From SVQP01 sp045650025 (GTDB lineage Bacteria > Bacillota > Clostridia > Oscillospirales > CAG-272): 64,000 nucleotides of DNA. The stretch is taken from the NCBI GenBank assembly GCA_045650025.1, contig JAZRQR010000003.1:3683-67682 (forward strand). Reading direction: 5' to 3'. The position numbers and the translations under genes are program-made. Position 1 is the first letter of the stretch, and every line of letters starts with the position of its first letter. The notes below the pieces were generated by a model, which saw nothing but the letters and a program-made list of their open reading frames with translations, had not been told where the DNA came from and did not search any database. Shown here in pieces: positions 41,941 to 49,036 of this stretch.

Positions 41941-42999
41941 ATGGTAACAAGAGAATTATTCGGCTACATGCCCGACGGACAAGAGGTATACGTTTACACG
42001 CTGCAGCATCATCCGGGCGGCATTCGCGCTAAGGTTTGCGAGTTCGGCGGCACTTTGATGAGTATCGAAGCACCCGATAAGAACGGCTGCTTTACCAACG
42101 TGCTTTGCGGCTATGATTCCTTGAAGGACCTCATGGAAGCAGACGGCTACGTGGGTGCTCTGATCGGTCGCTACGGCAACCGCATTGGCGGAGCAAAGTT
42201 CACGCTGGAGGGCAAGGAATACACCCTGTATCCCAACAATAACGGCAACACGCTGCATGGCGGCAAGGTTGGCTTTTCGCATAAGCTGTGGGCATCCTCG
42301 TATTCGGATACCACCCAGCCCAGCGTGTATCTCTCGCTGATTTCTCCCGATATGGAAGAGGGCTTCCCGGGTGAGCTTGCTTGCACCGTGACCTATCGCA
42401 TCACCGAGGACGACACGCTTGCTATTGATTACAAGGCAATCACCAATAAGACCACAGTCATCAGCCTGACCAATCACGCTTATTTCAACCTGGGCGGCTT
42501 TGCTTCTGGTAAGGTATTTGATCAGGTGCTGCAGATCGATGCAGATCGCTACGTCAAAACCGATGAGCAGCTGATTCCCACGGGCGAGATCGCATCGGTA
42601 GAGGGAACCCCCTTTGATTTCCGTACGGAAAAGCCGATCGGACAGGATTTCTTTGCGGATGACAACGATCTCAAGCTCGCAGGCGGTTACGACCATTGCT
42701 TCTGCTTTAACACCTATGACGGACAGATCAAGCGCGTTGCAACCGCATACGATCCTGCAACCGGCAGAGCCATGGACGTGCGTACCGATCTGCCTTGCGT
42801 GCAGTTCTACAGCGCAAACTTTATGACCGATGACGGACACCCTTTCTACGGTGGCTACAGAAAGCAGACGCAGAATGCGTTCTGTCTGGAGACGCAGATC
42901 ATGCCTGACAGTCCCAATCACGCAAACTTTACCCCTTGCGTTCTCAAGCCCGGTGACGTCTATATGACCACAACCGAATTCAAATTCTACGTTAAATAA
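41941..42999 (+). CDS. galM: Aldose 1-epimerase (mutarotase)
   Basis: 352 residues. Converts beta to alpha hexose so that anomer-specific kinases can use it. Landmarks: VGALIGRYGNRIGGAKF, NNGNTLHGG with the first catalytic His (near residue 100), SLTNHAYFNLGG with the second His (near residue 175), and CLETQIMPDSPN with the catalytic Glu near residue 315. It is translated four bases behind galE. As NahK-type kinases act at C1, a mutarotase fits this operon well. A terminator follows. Confidence 0.96.
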   Translation: MVTRELFGYMPDGQEVYVYTLQHHPGGIRAKVCEFGGTLMSIEAPDKNGCFTNVLCGYDSLKDLMEADGYVGALIGRYGNRIGGAKFTLEGKEYTLYPNNNGNTLHGGKVGFSHKLWASSYSDTTQPSVYLSLISPDMEEGFPGELACTVTYRITEDDTLAIDYKAITNKTTVISLTNHAYFNLGGFASGKVFDQVLQIDADRYVKTDEQLIPTGEIASVEGTPFDFRTEKPIGQDFFADDNDLKLAGGYDHCFCFNTYDGQIKRVATAYDPATGRAMDVRTDLPCVQFYSANFMTDDGHPFYGGYRKQTQNAFCLETQIMPDSPNHANFTPCVLKPGDVYMTTTEFKFYVK

Positions 43000-43003
43000 T
43001 CAC

Positions 43004-43031
43004 AAAACCGACTCGGAAACGGGTCGGTTTT
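43004..43031 (+). terminator. Terminator of the galM operon
   Basis: AAAACCGACTC/GGGTCGGTTTT forms an 11-bp stem with one G-T pair and a six-base loop; the 3' arm itself ends in TTTTCTTC. Confidence 0.82.
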
Positions 43032-43087
43032 CTTCATATACCCATCTTTTATGGCATATATTGCATCGAAAGGTGGTGCTATATCAT

Positions 43088-44281
43088 ATGAAAAAGCGAT
43101 ACTTGCGGCTATTGACGGCAGTTGTCACGGTGCTCTTACTGCTGACAAGCATTCAGGCACATGCGCAAAGTGAGAATGATTGGGCATTGTGGAGCCAGAC
43201 CGACGGCAAGACTTCCTTTGAAGGGGAGCTTGCTTGCAAATCCGCCGTGCTCATGGAAGCACAAACAGGGGAGATCCTATATGAAATGAATGCGGATCAA
43301 GGGCTAGCTCCCGCATCGGTAACCAAGGTTATGACCCTGCTGTTGGTCATGGAGGCAATTGAACAAGGCAAGATCAAATGGGAGGACACGGTAACTGCCA
43401 GCGCTCACGCATGTTCCATGGGCGGCTCACAAATCTATCTCAAGGAAGGCGAGCGCATGAGCGTGGAGGATCTTGTCAAGAGCGTGGTGATCGCCTCTGC
43501 CAACGATGCAGCTCTTGCACTTGCCGAGCATATTGCGGGCAGCGAGCAATCCTTTGTCAAAATGATGAACGATAAGGCTCTGCAGCTGGATATGCTCAAC
43601 ACCAAATTTGAAAACACAAACGGGCTGGACGATACGACGCAGAATCATTACACCTCCGCGCGGGATATTGCCATAATGTCACGCGAGCTGATCAAGCACA
43701 AAAAGATATTGGAGTACAGCTCGATCTGGATGGACACCATCCGTGACGGCGCGTTTGGCTTGACCAATACCAACCGGTTGGTACGCTTTTATAAAGGCTG
43801 TACGGGCCTCAAAACAGGCTCTACCTCAAAAGCGGGCTTTTGTGTCAGCGCAACTGCTGAGCGCGACGGCATGACGCTGATCTGCGTAGTCATGGGAGCA
43901 GAGAATCGCGACGTGCGCAATCAGATTGCCACGCAGCTTCTGGATTGGGGCTTTGCCAATTACGGTCTGCTTGCAAAGCCGGGCGGAGAATTGACAGGTG
44001 TTGTAGTCAAAGGCGGCACACAACGCACGGTATCGGCAAGATATGGCAGCTTTTATTGCGTAATGCCAAAAAGCGATATTGCTAAAGTGCAGGAGCTTGC
44101 CGAGATGGACGCACCGTTCTACAGTGCGCCTGTACGCATTGGTGATAAGATCGGCAAGGTAACCTACACGCTGGACGGCAAGCAGATCGGCAGCGTTTGC
44201 ATCCTGTGCACAGAAAACGTCGAAAAAAGGGGCTACATGGGGACACTTGCAAGCTTGTTTGCAAAATTTCTACTGATTTAG
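43088..44281 (+). CDS. dacF: D-alanyl-D-alanine carboxypeptidase, DacF/PBP5 type
   Basis: 397 residues, exported by a signal peptide (KKRYLRLLTAVVTVLLLLTS, cleavage after AHA). The three serine-peptidase motifs are present: SVTK (SxxK) near residue 75, SAN near residue 137, and KTG (LKTGSTSKAG) near residue 242. It trims the terminal D-Ala of peptidoglycan stem peptides. A C-terminal beta domain (PBP5_C) follows, ending in a hydrophobic ASLFAKFLLI that may anchor it at the membrane. Start at 43088 follows AAAGGTGG. In other spore formers DacF works in the forespore or vegetative wall; which role applies here is not visible. Confidence 0.94.
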   Translation: MKKRYLRLLTAVVTVLLLLTSIQAHAQSENDWALWSQTDGKTSFEGELACKSAVLMEAQTGEILYEMNADQGLAPASVTKVMTLLLVMEAIEQGKIKWEDTVTASAHACSMGGSQIYLKEGERMSVEDLVKSVVIASANDAALALAEHIAGSEQSFVKMMNDKALQLDMLNTKFENTNGLDDTTQNHYTSARDIAIMSRELIKHKKILEYSSIWMDTIRDGAFGLTNTNRLVRFYKGCTGLKTGSTSKAGFCVSATAERDGMTLICVVMGAENRDVRNQIATQLLDWGFANYGLLAKPGGELTGVVVKGGTQRTVSARYGSFYCVMPKSDIAKVQELAEMDAPFYSAPVRIGDKIGKVTYTLDGKQIGSVCILCTENVEKRGYMGTLASLFAKFLLI

Positions 44282-44303
44282 TATAAAAATACACGCGCGG
44301 CAC

Positions 44304-44332
44304 TTGAAAAAATCTGCGTAATGCGTTATAAT
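44304..44332 (+). promoter_or_regulatory. Promoter for pgi
   Basis: TTGAAA (44304-44309) and TATAAT (44327-44332), spacer 17 bases, about 46 bases before the start. Confidence 0.82.
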
Positions 44333-44378
44333 GAAAGCAGACGCCCCACGGGCGAAAAACGAAAAGGCGGTACAAAAC

Positions 44379-45716
44379 ATGGCAATCCGACTCAACGACA
44401 ATTATTTGAATGGTTTTATTCTCAAGCAAGAATACACCGCAATTCAACCGCAGGTAACCGCTGCGCATAAAATGCTGATCGAGAAGACCGGTCTTGGCAA
44501 CGATTTTCTTGGTTGGACCACGCTTCCCGATGATTACGACAAGCAGGAATTCGCAAAGATCAAGGAATGCGCAGACAAGATCAAAAAGGACTGTGACGTA
44601 TTTATCGTCATCGGTATCGGAGGCTCTTATCTCGGCGCACGCGCTGTGATCGAATATCTCAAGTCTCCCTTGTATAACAATCTTAAGAAGGACACCCCCG
44701 ACATCTATTTTGCAGGCTGCAATATCAGCGCAGCTTCTATTGCAGAGCTGCTGAGCATTTGCGAGGGCAAGGACGTTTGCATCAACGTGATCTCCAAGTC
44801 GGGCACGACGACCGAGCCTGCTGTTGCTTTCCGCGTATTCCGTAATATGCTGGAAGAGAAGTACGGCGCAGAAGGCGCTAAGGAGCGCATTTATGTGACA
44901 ACCGACCGCCAAAAGGGCACACTCAAGGCATTTTCCGATCAGATGGGCTACCAGACCTTTGTCGTTCCGGATGACGTTGGCGGTAGATTCTCGGTACTCA
45001 CAGCGGTTGGCTTGCTTCCCATCGCAGTTGCAGGCATTGACGTGGACGCGCTGATGAAGGGTGCTGACGATGCAAGACTTGCATACTCCAATGACGCCAT
45101 TGACAACAACGATTGCTATAAGTATGCAGCGATCCGTAACATTCTGTACAGAAAGGGCAAGACAACCGAAATTCTGGTTGGCTACGAGGCCTATTCGCAG
45201 ATGTTCAACGAATGGTGGAAGCAGCTTTATGGCGAGAGTGAGGGCAAGGATCAGAAGGGTATCTTCCCGGCATCCGTTATCTTCTCAACCGACCTGCACT
45301 CCTTGGGTCAGTACATTCAGGACGGCATGCGCAATCTGTTTGAAACTGTAATCTCGATCGAAGATAACGACGTGAAGTTTGACATTCCGCATGACCCCGC
45401 AAACGTAGACGGCTTGAACTTCCTGTCCGGTGTAGATCTCAACGTGGTAAAGAAAACTGCTATGCAGGGAACCCTGCTTGCACACGTTGACGGTGGCGTA
45501 CCCAACGTGCTGCTGCAGATCAAGGACAGAAGCGCATATTCGCTTGGTTACATGATCTACTTCTTCGAGCTGGCTTGCGCAATCTCCGGTTACATACTTG
45601 GTGTCAATCCGTTTGACCAGCCCGGTGTTGAAGCATACAAGAAAAACATGTTCGCGCTTCTCGGAAAACCCGGTTACGAAGAAATGAAGCAAAAACTTGA
45701 GGCAAGATTAGGATAA
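44379..45716 (+). CDS. pgi: Glucose-6-phosphate isomerase
   Basis: 445-residue glycolytic enzyme interconverting glucose-6-P and fructose-6-P; the length is that of Firmicute Pgi. Conserved segments: VIGIGGSYLGARAVIE (phosphate binding), VISKSGTTTEPAVAFR, VVPDDVGGRFSVLT with the active-site Arg, and the PASVIFSTDLHSLGQY region with the catalytic Glu/His neighbourhood; the C-terminal YKKNMFALLGKPG carries the catalytic Lys. Start at 44379 has AAGGCGG upstream; the frame's earlier Met lies inside the promoter. Links the galactose branch to glycolysis. Confidence 0.96.
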   Translation: MAIRLNDNYLNGFILKQEYTAIQPQVTAAHKMLIEKTGLGNDFLGWTTLPDDYDKQEFAKIKECADKIKKDCDVFIVIGIGGSYLGARAVIEYLKSPLYNNLKKDTPDIYFAGCNISAASIAELLSICEGKDVCINVISKSGTTTEPAVAFRVFRNMLEEKYGAEGAKERIYVTTDRQKGTLKAFSDQMGYQTFVVPDDVGGRFSVLTAVGLLPIAVAGIDVDALMKGADDARLAYSNDAIDNNDCYKYAAIRNILYRKGKTTEILVGYEAYSQMFNEWWKQLYGESEGKDQKGIFPASVIFSTDLHSLGQYIQDGMRNLFETVISIEDNDVKFDIPHDPANVDGLNFLSGVDLNVVKKTAMQGTLLAHVDGGVPNVLLQIKDRSAYSLGYMIYFFELACAISGYILGVNPFDQPGVEAYKKNMFALLGKPGYEEMKQKLEARLG

Positions 45717-45731
45717 TTTTTAAAAAAGGTC

Positions 45732-45760
45732 TTGCCAAAACTAAAAAAATATTGTATAAT
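45732..45760 (+). promoter_or_regulatory. Promoter for the small P-loop gene
   Basis: TTGCCA (45732-45737) and TATAAT (45755-45760), spacer 17 bases. Confidence 0.8.
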
Positions 45761-45791
45761 ATAACAAAGCATACTATGGAGGTCTAAATAT

Positions 45792-46199
45792 ATGCTCAAA
45801 TTGCTCATTGGTGTTAAAGGCACCGGAAAAACAAAGACTTTGATTGAACTGGTTAACGACGCTCTTTCTAAGACGCAGGGCGATGTCGTCTGCATCGAGA
45901 AGGGTGTTAAGCTGAGATACGACGTGAAGTATCAGGCAAGACTGATCAACACGAACGAATATCTGGTATTCGACGCTGAAACTCTGTACGGTTTCATCGC
46001 CGGTATCCTTGCAAGCAACCACGACGTTTCTGATCTGTTCGTAGACTCCGCTCTCAAGATCTGCAACGAGGATGCTGTTGCATTCGAAAAGATGGTTCTC
46101 GCAGTTGACGAGCTCTGCTCCAAGATGAACGTAAACGTTGTAATGACTGCTTCTCTGCCTGCAGAAGAGGCTACCGATACCATTAAGAAGTATCTGTAA
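45792..46199 (+). CDS. Small P-loop protein, function unknown
   Basis: 135 residues beginning at once with a Walker A loop, IGVKGTGKTKT (residues about 6-16), on the first beta strand. A candidate Walker B is not convincing (DLFVDSALKI lacks the expected Asp-Glu pair; MVLAVDEL near residue 106 is better, with VDE). The rest is alternating helices and strands ending in MTASLPAEEATDTIKKYL. It is about the size of a minimal P-loop domain, smaller than nucleotide kinases. Codon use is strongly biased to common codons, suggesting high expression, and it has its own promoter and terminator. Function unknown. Confidence 0.8.
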   Translation: MLKLLIGVKGTGKTKTLIELVNDALSKTQGDVVCIEKGVKLRYDVKYQARLINTNEYLVFDAETLYGFIAGILASNHDVSDLFVDSALKICNEDAVAFEKMVLAVDELCSKMNVNVVMTASLPAEEATDTIKKYL

Positions 46200-46224
46200 T
46201 TACACATATACAGTTGTCTTTATG

Positions 46225-46250
46225 AAAAAAGAGGCGAATGCCTCTTTTTT
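46225..46250 (+). terminator. Terminator of the small P-loop gene
   Basis: AAAAAAGAGGC, loop GAAT, GCCTCTTTTTT: 11-bp perfect stem with the U-tract in the 3' arm. Confidence 0.88.
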
Positions 46251-46272
46251 CATCTTTTAAAAGGAGAGAATC

Positions 46273-46674
46273 ATGAAAGACCTTGTTTTGAAAACCTATC
46301 GCATTACGGATCTGCAGTTTCAGAATCATGCCGCTGCAACGGGAAAAGCAAAGCTGGAAACCAAGTATACCTATCAAGTCAAGTTTGGCAATAACAACAC
46401 CTGCAGAGCAGAGATGAGGGTATCGGTCATAGACCAAGAAAATCCGGATGCTATCAAGGTGGATTTGACGATGGTTGGCATTTTTGAAATCGCTTCAGAT
46501 CAGGATAAGGAGCTGCTGCATAAGGAATCCTTTAAGCAGCTGTATCCGTTTGCAAGAGCTGCTATTTCCACCATTTCGTCTACAACGGGCATCCTACCCA
46601 TCATTATCCCGGCTGTGGATATTGACAGCCAGGACATTTACCGCTATAATCCCGAGCTGTTTTCGAACAAATAA
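46273..46674 (+). CDS. SecB-like chaperone
   Basis: 133 residues. The C-terminal two thirds resemble the SecB fold: a beta strand with VDLTMVGIFEIAS, then KESFKQLYPFARAAISTIS (a segment where SecB has C-P-x-x-L-F-P-Y-x-R) and the GILPIIIPAVDI strand, like SecB's GFPPLILPPI. SecB binds unfolded exported proteins; Gram-positive bacteria normally lack the classical protein but some carry SecB-like members with other partners. No toxin-antitoxin pair is next to it. Ribosome binding site AAGGAGAG. It lies between the small P-loop gene and a tRNA-Val gene. Fold assignment is by motif, so moderate confidence. Confidence 0.72.
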   Translation: MKDLVLKTYRITDLQFQNHAAATGKAKLETKYTYQVKFGNNNTCRAEMRVSVIDQENPDAIKVDLTMVGIFEIASDQDKELLHKESFKQLYPFARAAISTISSTTGILPIIIPAVDIDSQDIYRYNPELFSNK

Positions 46675-46699
46675 TTTTATAGTTTTTTTCGAAAAGGGG

Positions 46700-46728
46700 T
46701 TGCATTTCGCTGGTATTTGTGATATAAT
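46700..46728 (+). promoter_or_regulatory. Promoter for tRNA-Val
   Basis: TTGCAT (46700-46705) and TATAAT (46723-46728), spacer 17 bases, 12 bases before the mature tRNA 5' end. Confidence 0.85.
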
Positions 46729-46739
46729 ACCAAGCGTCC

Positions 46740-46816
46740 GGAAGCGTAGCTCAGTTGGTCAGAGCGCACGGTTCACATCCGTGAGGTCATGGGTTCGAGC
46801 CCCCTCGTTTCCACCA
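46740..46816 (+). tRNA. tRNA-Val (anticodon CAC)
   Basis: 77 bases fold as a cloverleaf: acceptor GGAAGCG/CGTTTCC, D-arm GCTC...GAGC, anticodon stem CACGG/CCGTG with loop TTCACAT giving CAC, T-loop TTCGAGC, and an encoded CCA end (46814-46816). The T-stem ATGGG/CCCCT has one U-C mismatch. Confidence 0.95.
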
Positions 46817-46860
46817 TAACAGAAAGAGGAGTTGCATTCGCATACTCCTCTTTCTGTTAT
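46816..46860 (+). terminator. Long hairpin right after tRNA-Val
   Basis: A 17-bp perfect stem starting ATAACAGAAAGAGGAGT begins at the last A of the CCA end; the 11-base loop can add three inner pairs (TGC/GCA). No T-run follows the 3' arm, only GACGCAAAC, so it may be a processing or intrinsic stop signal of unusual form. Confidence 0.65.
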
Positions 46861-46873
46861 GACGCAAACTTCA

Positions 46874-46922
46874 CGGCTCAGAACCCCACCAAGCACCGCG
46901 GTTGCGGTGCTTGGTTACATTT
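46874..46922 (+). repeat. 49-bp repeat, copy A, with internal hairpin
   Basis: Begins CGGCTCAGAACCCCACC and contains a 12-bp perfect stem (46888-46899 with 46904-46915, loop GGTT). Copy B at 47005 matches it at about 43 of 49 positions. An inverted 12-base piece of the same unit, GGGTTCTGAGCC, lies between them at 46967-46978. Confidence 0.8.
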
Positions 46923-47004
46923 GCGTGGGCACCCGAACAGAAAAAACGCGCAACATCCGCAAATTCGGGTTCTGAGCCCCCGAATCGTTTATGCAGCGGC
47001 TCGC

Positions 47005-47053
47005 CGGCTCAGAACCCCACCAACCACCGTATCTGCGGTGCTTGGTTATATTT
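47005..47053 (+). repeat. 49-bp repeat, copy B
   Basis: Second copy of the CGGCTCAGAACCCCACC unit in the same orientation, 131 bases after copy A. The hairpin is partly decayed: one C-C mismatch in the stem and a changed loop (TATCTG). Confidence 0.8.
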
Positions 47054-47132
47054 GAGCAGAAAACGAAACAGGAAATCCATCTAATATCCGAAATTTCATG
47101 TGCTGATCCCACTCGGTACATAAAATACGCTC

Positions 47133-47161
47133 TTGTAATCCAGCCAAATTCATGTTATAAT
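47133..47161 (+). promoter_or_regulatory. Promoter for the cytoplasmic DUF4091 gene
   Basis: TTGTAA (47133-47138) and TATAAT (47156-47161), spacer 17 bases. Confidence 0.78.
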
Positions 47162-47201
47162 AAACTTACAAGCTCATACCGAATGTGAAAGGAGCATGCT
47201 C

Positions 47202-48758
47202 ATGAAATTTCAAGTGTTTTCCGAAAACGAGTGGATCTATCCGGATACCGTGATCACGGAGCAAAATATTGCAACTTTGTACGCTGCGCGAAATGCAGAT
47301 ACTTGTTTTCAGGTATTGACTGATTACATGTTGATCGATGGAGAACCTATCTCTGCAGAATTTGCGCTGGAGGGATGCGAGACTGTTATATATCAGCTTT
47401 TGCCCGCAAAAGTAACGCTCAACAGCCATGAAAAAGCGTTATGTACCACGGATTATGATTCTGTCAAGCACTTTGTTACCAGACGCGCGCCGTTTGACGT
47501 ATATGAAATCACGCGCCCCTTGGACGAAGGGAATACCGAGGCAGGTCGCGCAGCTTTTTACGTGCGCATCAACGTGGACAAGGATGCCCCTGCCGGCGAA
47601 TTTACCCCCGTGCTTCATATCCATATCGGCACACAGACACTGAGCATTCCGATCTCCTTGAAAATATATCATACCGCCATTCCGTCTTTGGCTGATTCCG
47701 AATTCCATATGGTCAACTGGATCTATTACGATCGTGTCGCACGCGATCATCACGTAGAGATCAGCTCGGACGCATATCTTGAGATCCTGGACCGCTATTT
47801 TGAAAACCAGCTAGACATGCGAAACGACCATTTGATGATCCCGTCCGGCGTGCCCGTGTACGATGCAAACGGGAACGTCTGCGACTTTGATTTTTCTCAC
47901 GCCGAATTGGTTGGAAATCGCGCCTTGCAGCACGGTTTTAAATTCGTAATGGGTGGCTTTGTTGCAAGATTTATCAACTGGGATGATCCGGATCATATGC
48001 TGCTTTGGGATCGCAGCGTATCTGTGACCTCAATAGAAGGGTATCGTCAGCTCAAGCTTTACTTCATACGCGTCTACGAGTGCGTTAAGCGCAACGGTTG
48101 GGAGCAGCATTACATGCAGTGCCTTGTGGATGAGCCACAGTTTCCCAACAGCTTAGCTTATCGCGCCTTGTCCGGCATTTGTCGTCAATGTGTGCCCGGA
48201 GTTATCATCAATGACCCTGTGGAATCGACCGAATTAGCAGGCGCTTTGGACATCTGGGTGGTCAAGCAGGCGGTGTTTGAAAAATACCTGCAGGACTACA
48301 AACGTCTCCAGAGCACAGGTGAGACAATGTGGCTGTATACCTGCGGTTTTCCTGCAGGGTATACCATGAACCGCGTCATAGATCTGCCACTGGTAGCCAG
48401 TCGCTTACCCATGTGGCTGTGTTACTTGTACGACGCACCCGGTTTTCTGCACTGGGGATACCACGTGCATAATCCCAAGGGACGCTATGATACCAATTAT
48501 CACATCGATGGCGTCAGTTATCCCGCAGGAAACGCGCACATTGTCTATCCAATGGAACATATGGTTTGGAACGGTGTTCGTGCACATTTGCAAAGAGCAG
48601 GCGCACAGGATTTCGAGCTGTTTTGCTTGCTTGGCAAACAGGATAAAGACAAGGTAATTGCACTGATCACCAAGGTGTGTCGAAGCTTTGATCATTACGA
48701 CTTTTCAGCCACCACGCTGGATCAGACACGCATCGAGCTACTGGAAGCACTTGGTTAG
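47202..48758 (+). CDS. DUF4091 (GH123-like) protein without signal peptide
   Basis: 518 residues. An N-terminal beta-rich domain (about 1-150, with GRAAFYVRINVDKDAPAGEF) precedes a barrel-like domain of the DUF4091 / GH123 type: LDMRNDHLMIPSGVP, YMQCLVDEPQF with a Asp-Glu pair near residue 310, TMWLYTCGFPAGY, and GFLHWGYHVHNPKGRYD near residue 420. A C-terminal helix RTHLQRAGAQDFELF-like segment (real sequence AHLQRAGAQDFELF) matches the other family member at 11064, but this one lacks signal peptide and linker and so is probably cytoplasmic. Start at 47202 has GGAG seven bases ahead. Its TAG stop lies inside the left end of the structured element that follows. Confidence 0.82.
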   Translation: MKFQVFSENEWIYPDTVITEQNIATLYAARNADTCFQVLTDYMLIDGEPISAEFALEGCETVIYQLLPAKVTLNSHEKALCTTDYDSVKHFVTRRAPFDVYEITRPLDEGNTEAGRAAFYVRINVDKDAPAGEFTPVLHIHIGTQTLSIPISLKIYHTAIPSLADSEFHMVNWIYYDRVARDHHVEISSDAYLEILDRYFENQLDMRNDHLMIPSGVPVYDANGNVCDFDFSHAELVGNRALQHGFKFVMGGFVARFINWDDPDHMLLWDRSVSVTSIEGYRQLKLYFIRVYECVKRNGWEQHYMQCLVDEPQFPNSLAYRALSGICRQCVPGVIINDPVESTELAGALDIWVVKQAVFEKYLQDYKRLQSTGETMWLYTCGFPAGYTMNRVIDLPLVASRLPMWLCYLYDAPGFLHWGYHVHNPKGRYDTNYHIDGVSYPAGNAHIVYPMEHMVWNGVRAHLQRAGAQDFELFCLLGKQDKDKVIALITKVCRSFDHYDFSATTLDQTRIELLEALG

Positions 48759-49036
48759 CCGTACGGGAATCGGACCGAATTGCCCGAGGGCGATGCATTT
48801 ATGCGTCTTTCGGCGTGCTTTTACTCGCAAGATTGGTATCTTGCTTCGCAAAATCTCACCAAAATCCATCAAAAATGCATTCGCTCTCGGGTGCGAGCAG
48901 TTTTGACGCAGCAGATTTTTTTGAGCCCAAAAGCTTTCCCCGCAGGGCATATAGGCAATATGTCCAAGGGGAAAGATAAAGGGATCGAGAAAATCTGCTC
49001 GTCAAAACCAACTTGGTTCGACTCCCGTACGGCTAA
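48755..49036. repeat. 282-bp inverted-repeat element folding as a three-way junction
   Basis: The ends (48755-48782 and 49009-49036) are 28-base inverted repeats with 24 matches, the outer 14 perfect (TTAGCCGTACGGGA). Inside are two long arms. Arm 1 pairs 48783-48800 with 48873-48891 and holds a GCAAGAT-TGGT-ATCTTGC hairpin (48827-48844). Arm 2 pairs 48901-48919 with 48990-49007 (one bulge) and holds CTTTCCCC/GGGGAAAG (48934-48941, 48968-48975) and an inner GGCATAT/ATATGTC helix. No frame in it looks coding. The TAG in each end is the stop codon of the neighbouring gene on that side. It may be a MITE-like element, a structured RNA, or a large bidirectional terminator. Confidence 0.78.

Noticed and set aside
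46874..47053. CRISPR array
   Set aside because: Only two copies, imperfect, with an inverted fragment in the spacer, and no cas genes.
48755..49036. tRNA or tmRNA gene, from the GGTTCGACTCCCGTACGGCT end
   Set aside because: The T-stem does not pair, the outer helix is far longer than an acceptor stem, and no anticodon arm or tag frame is found.
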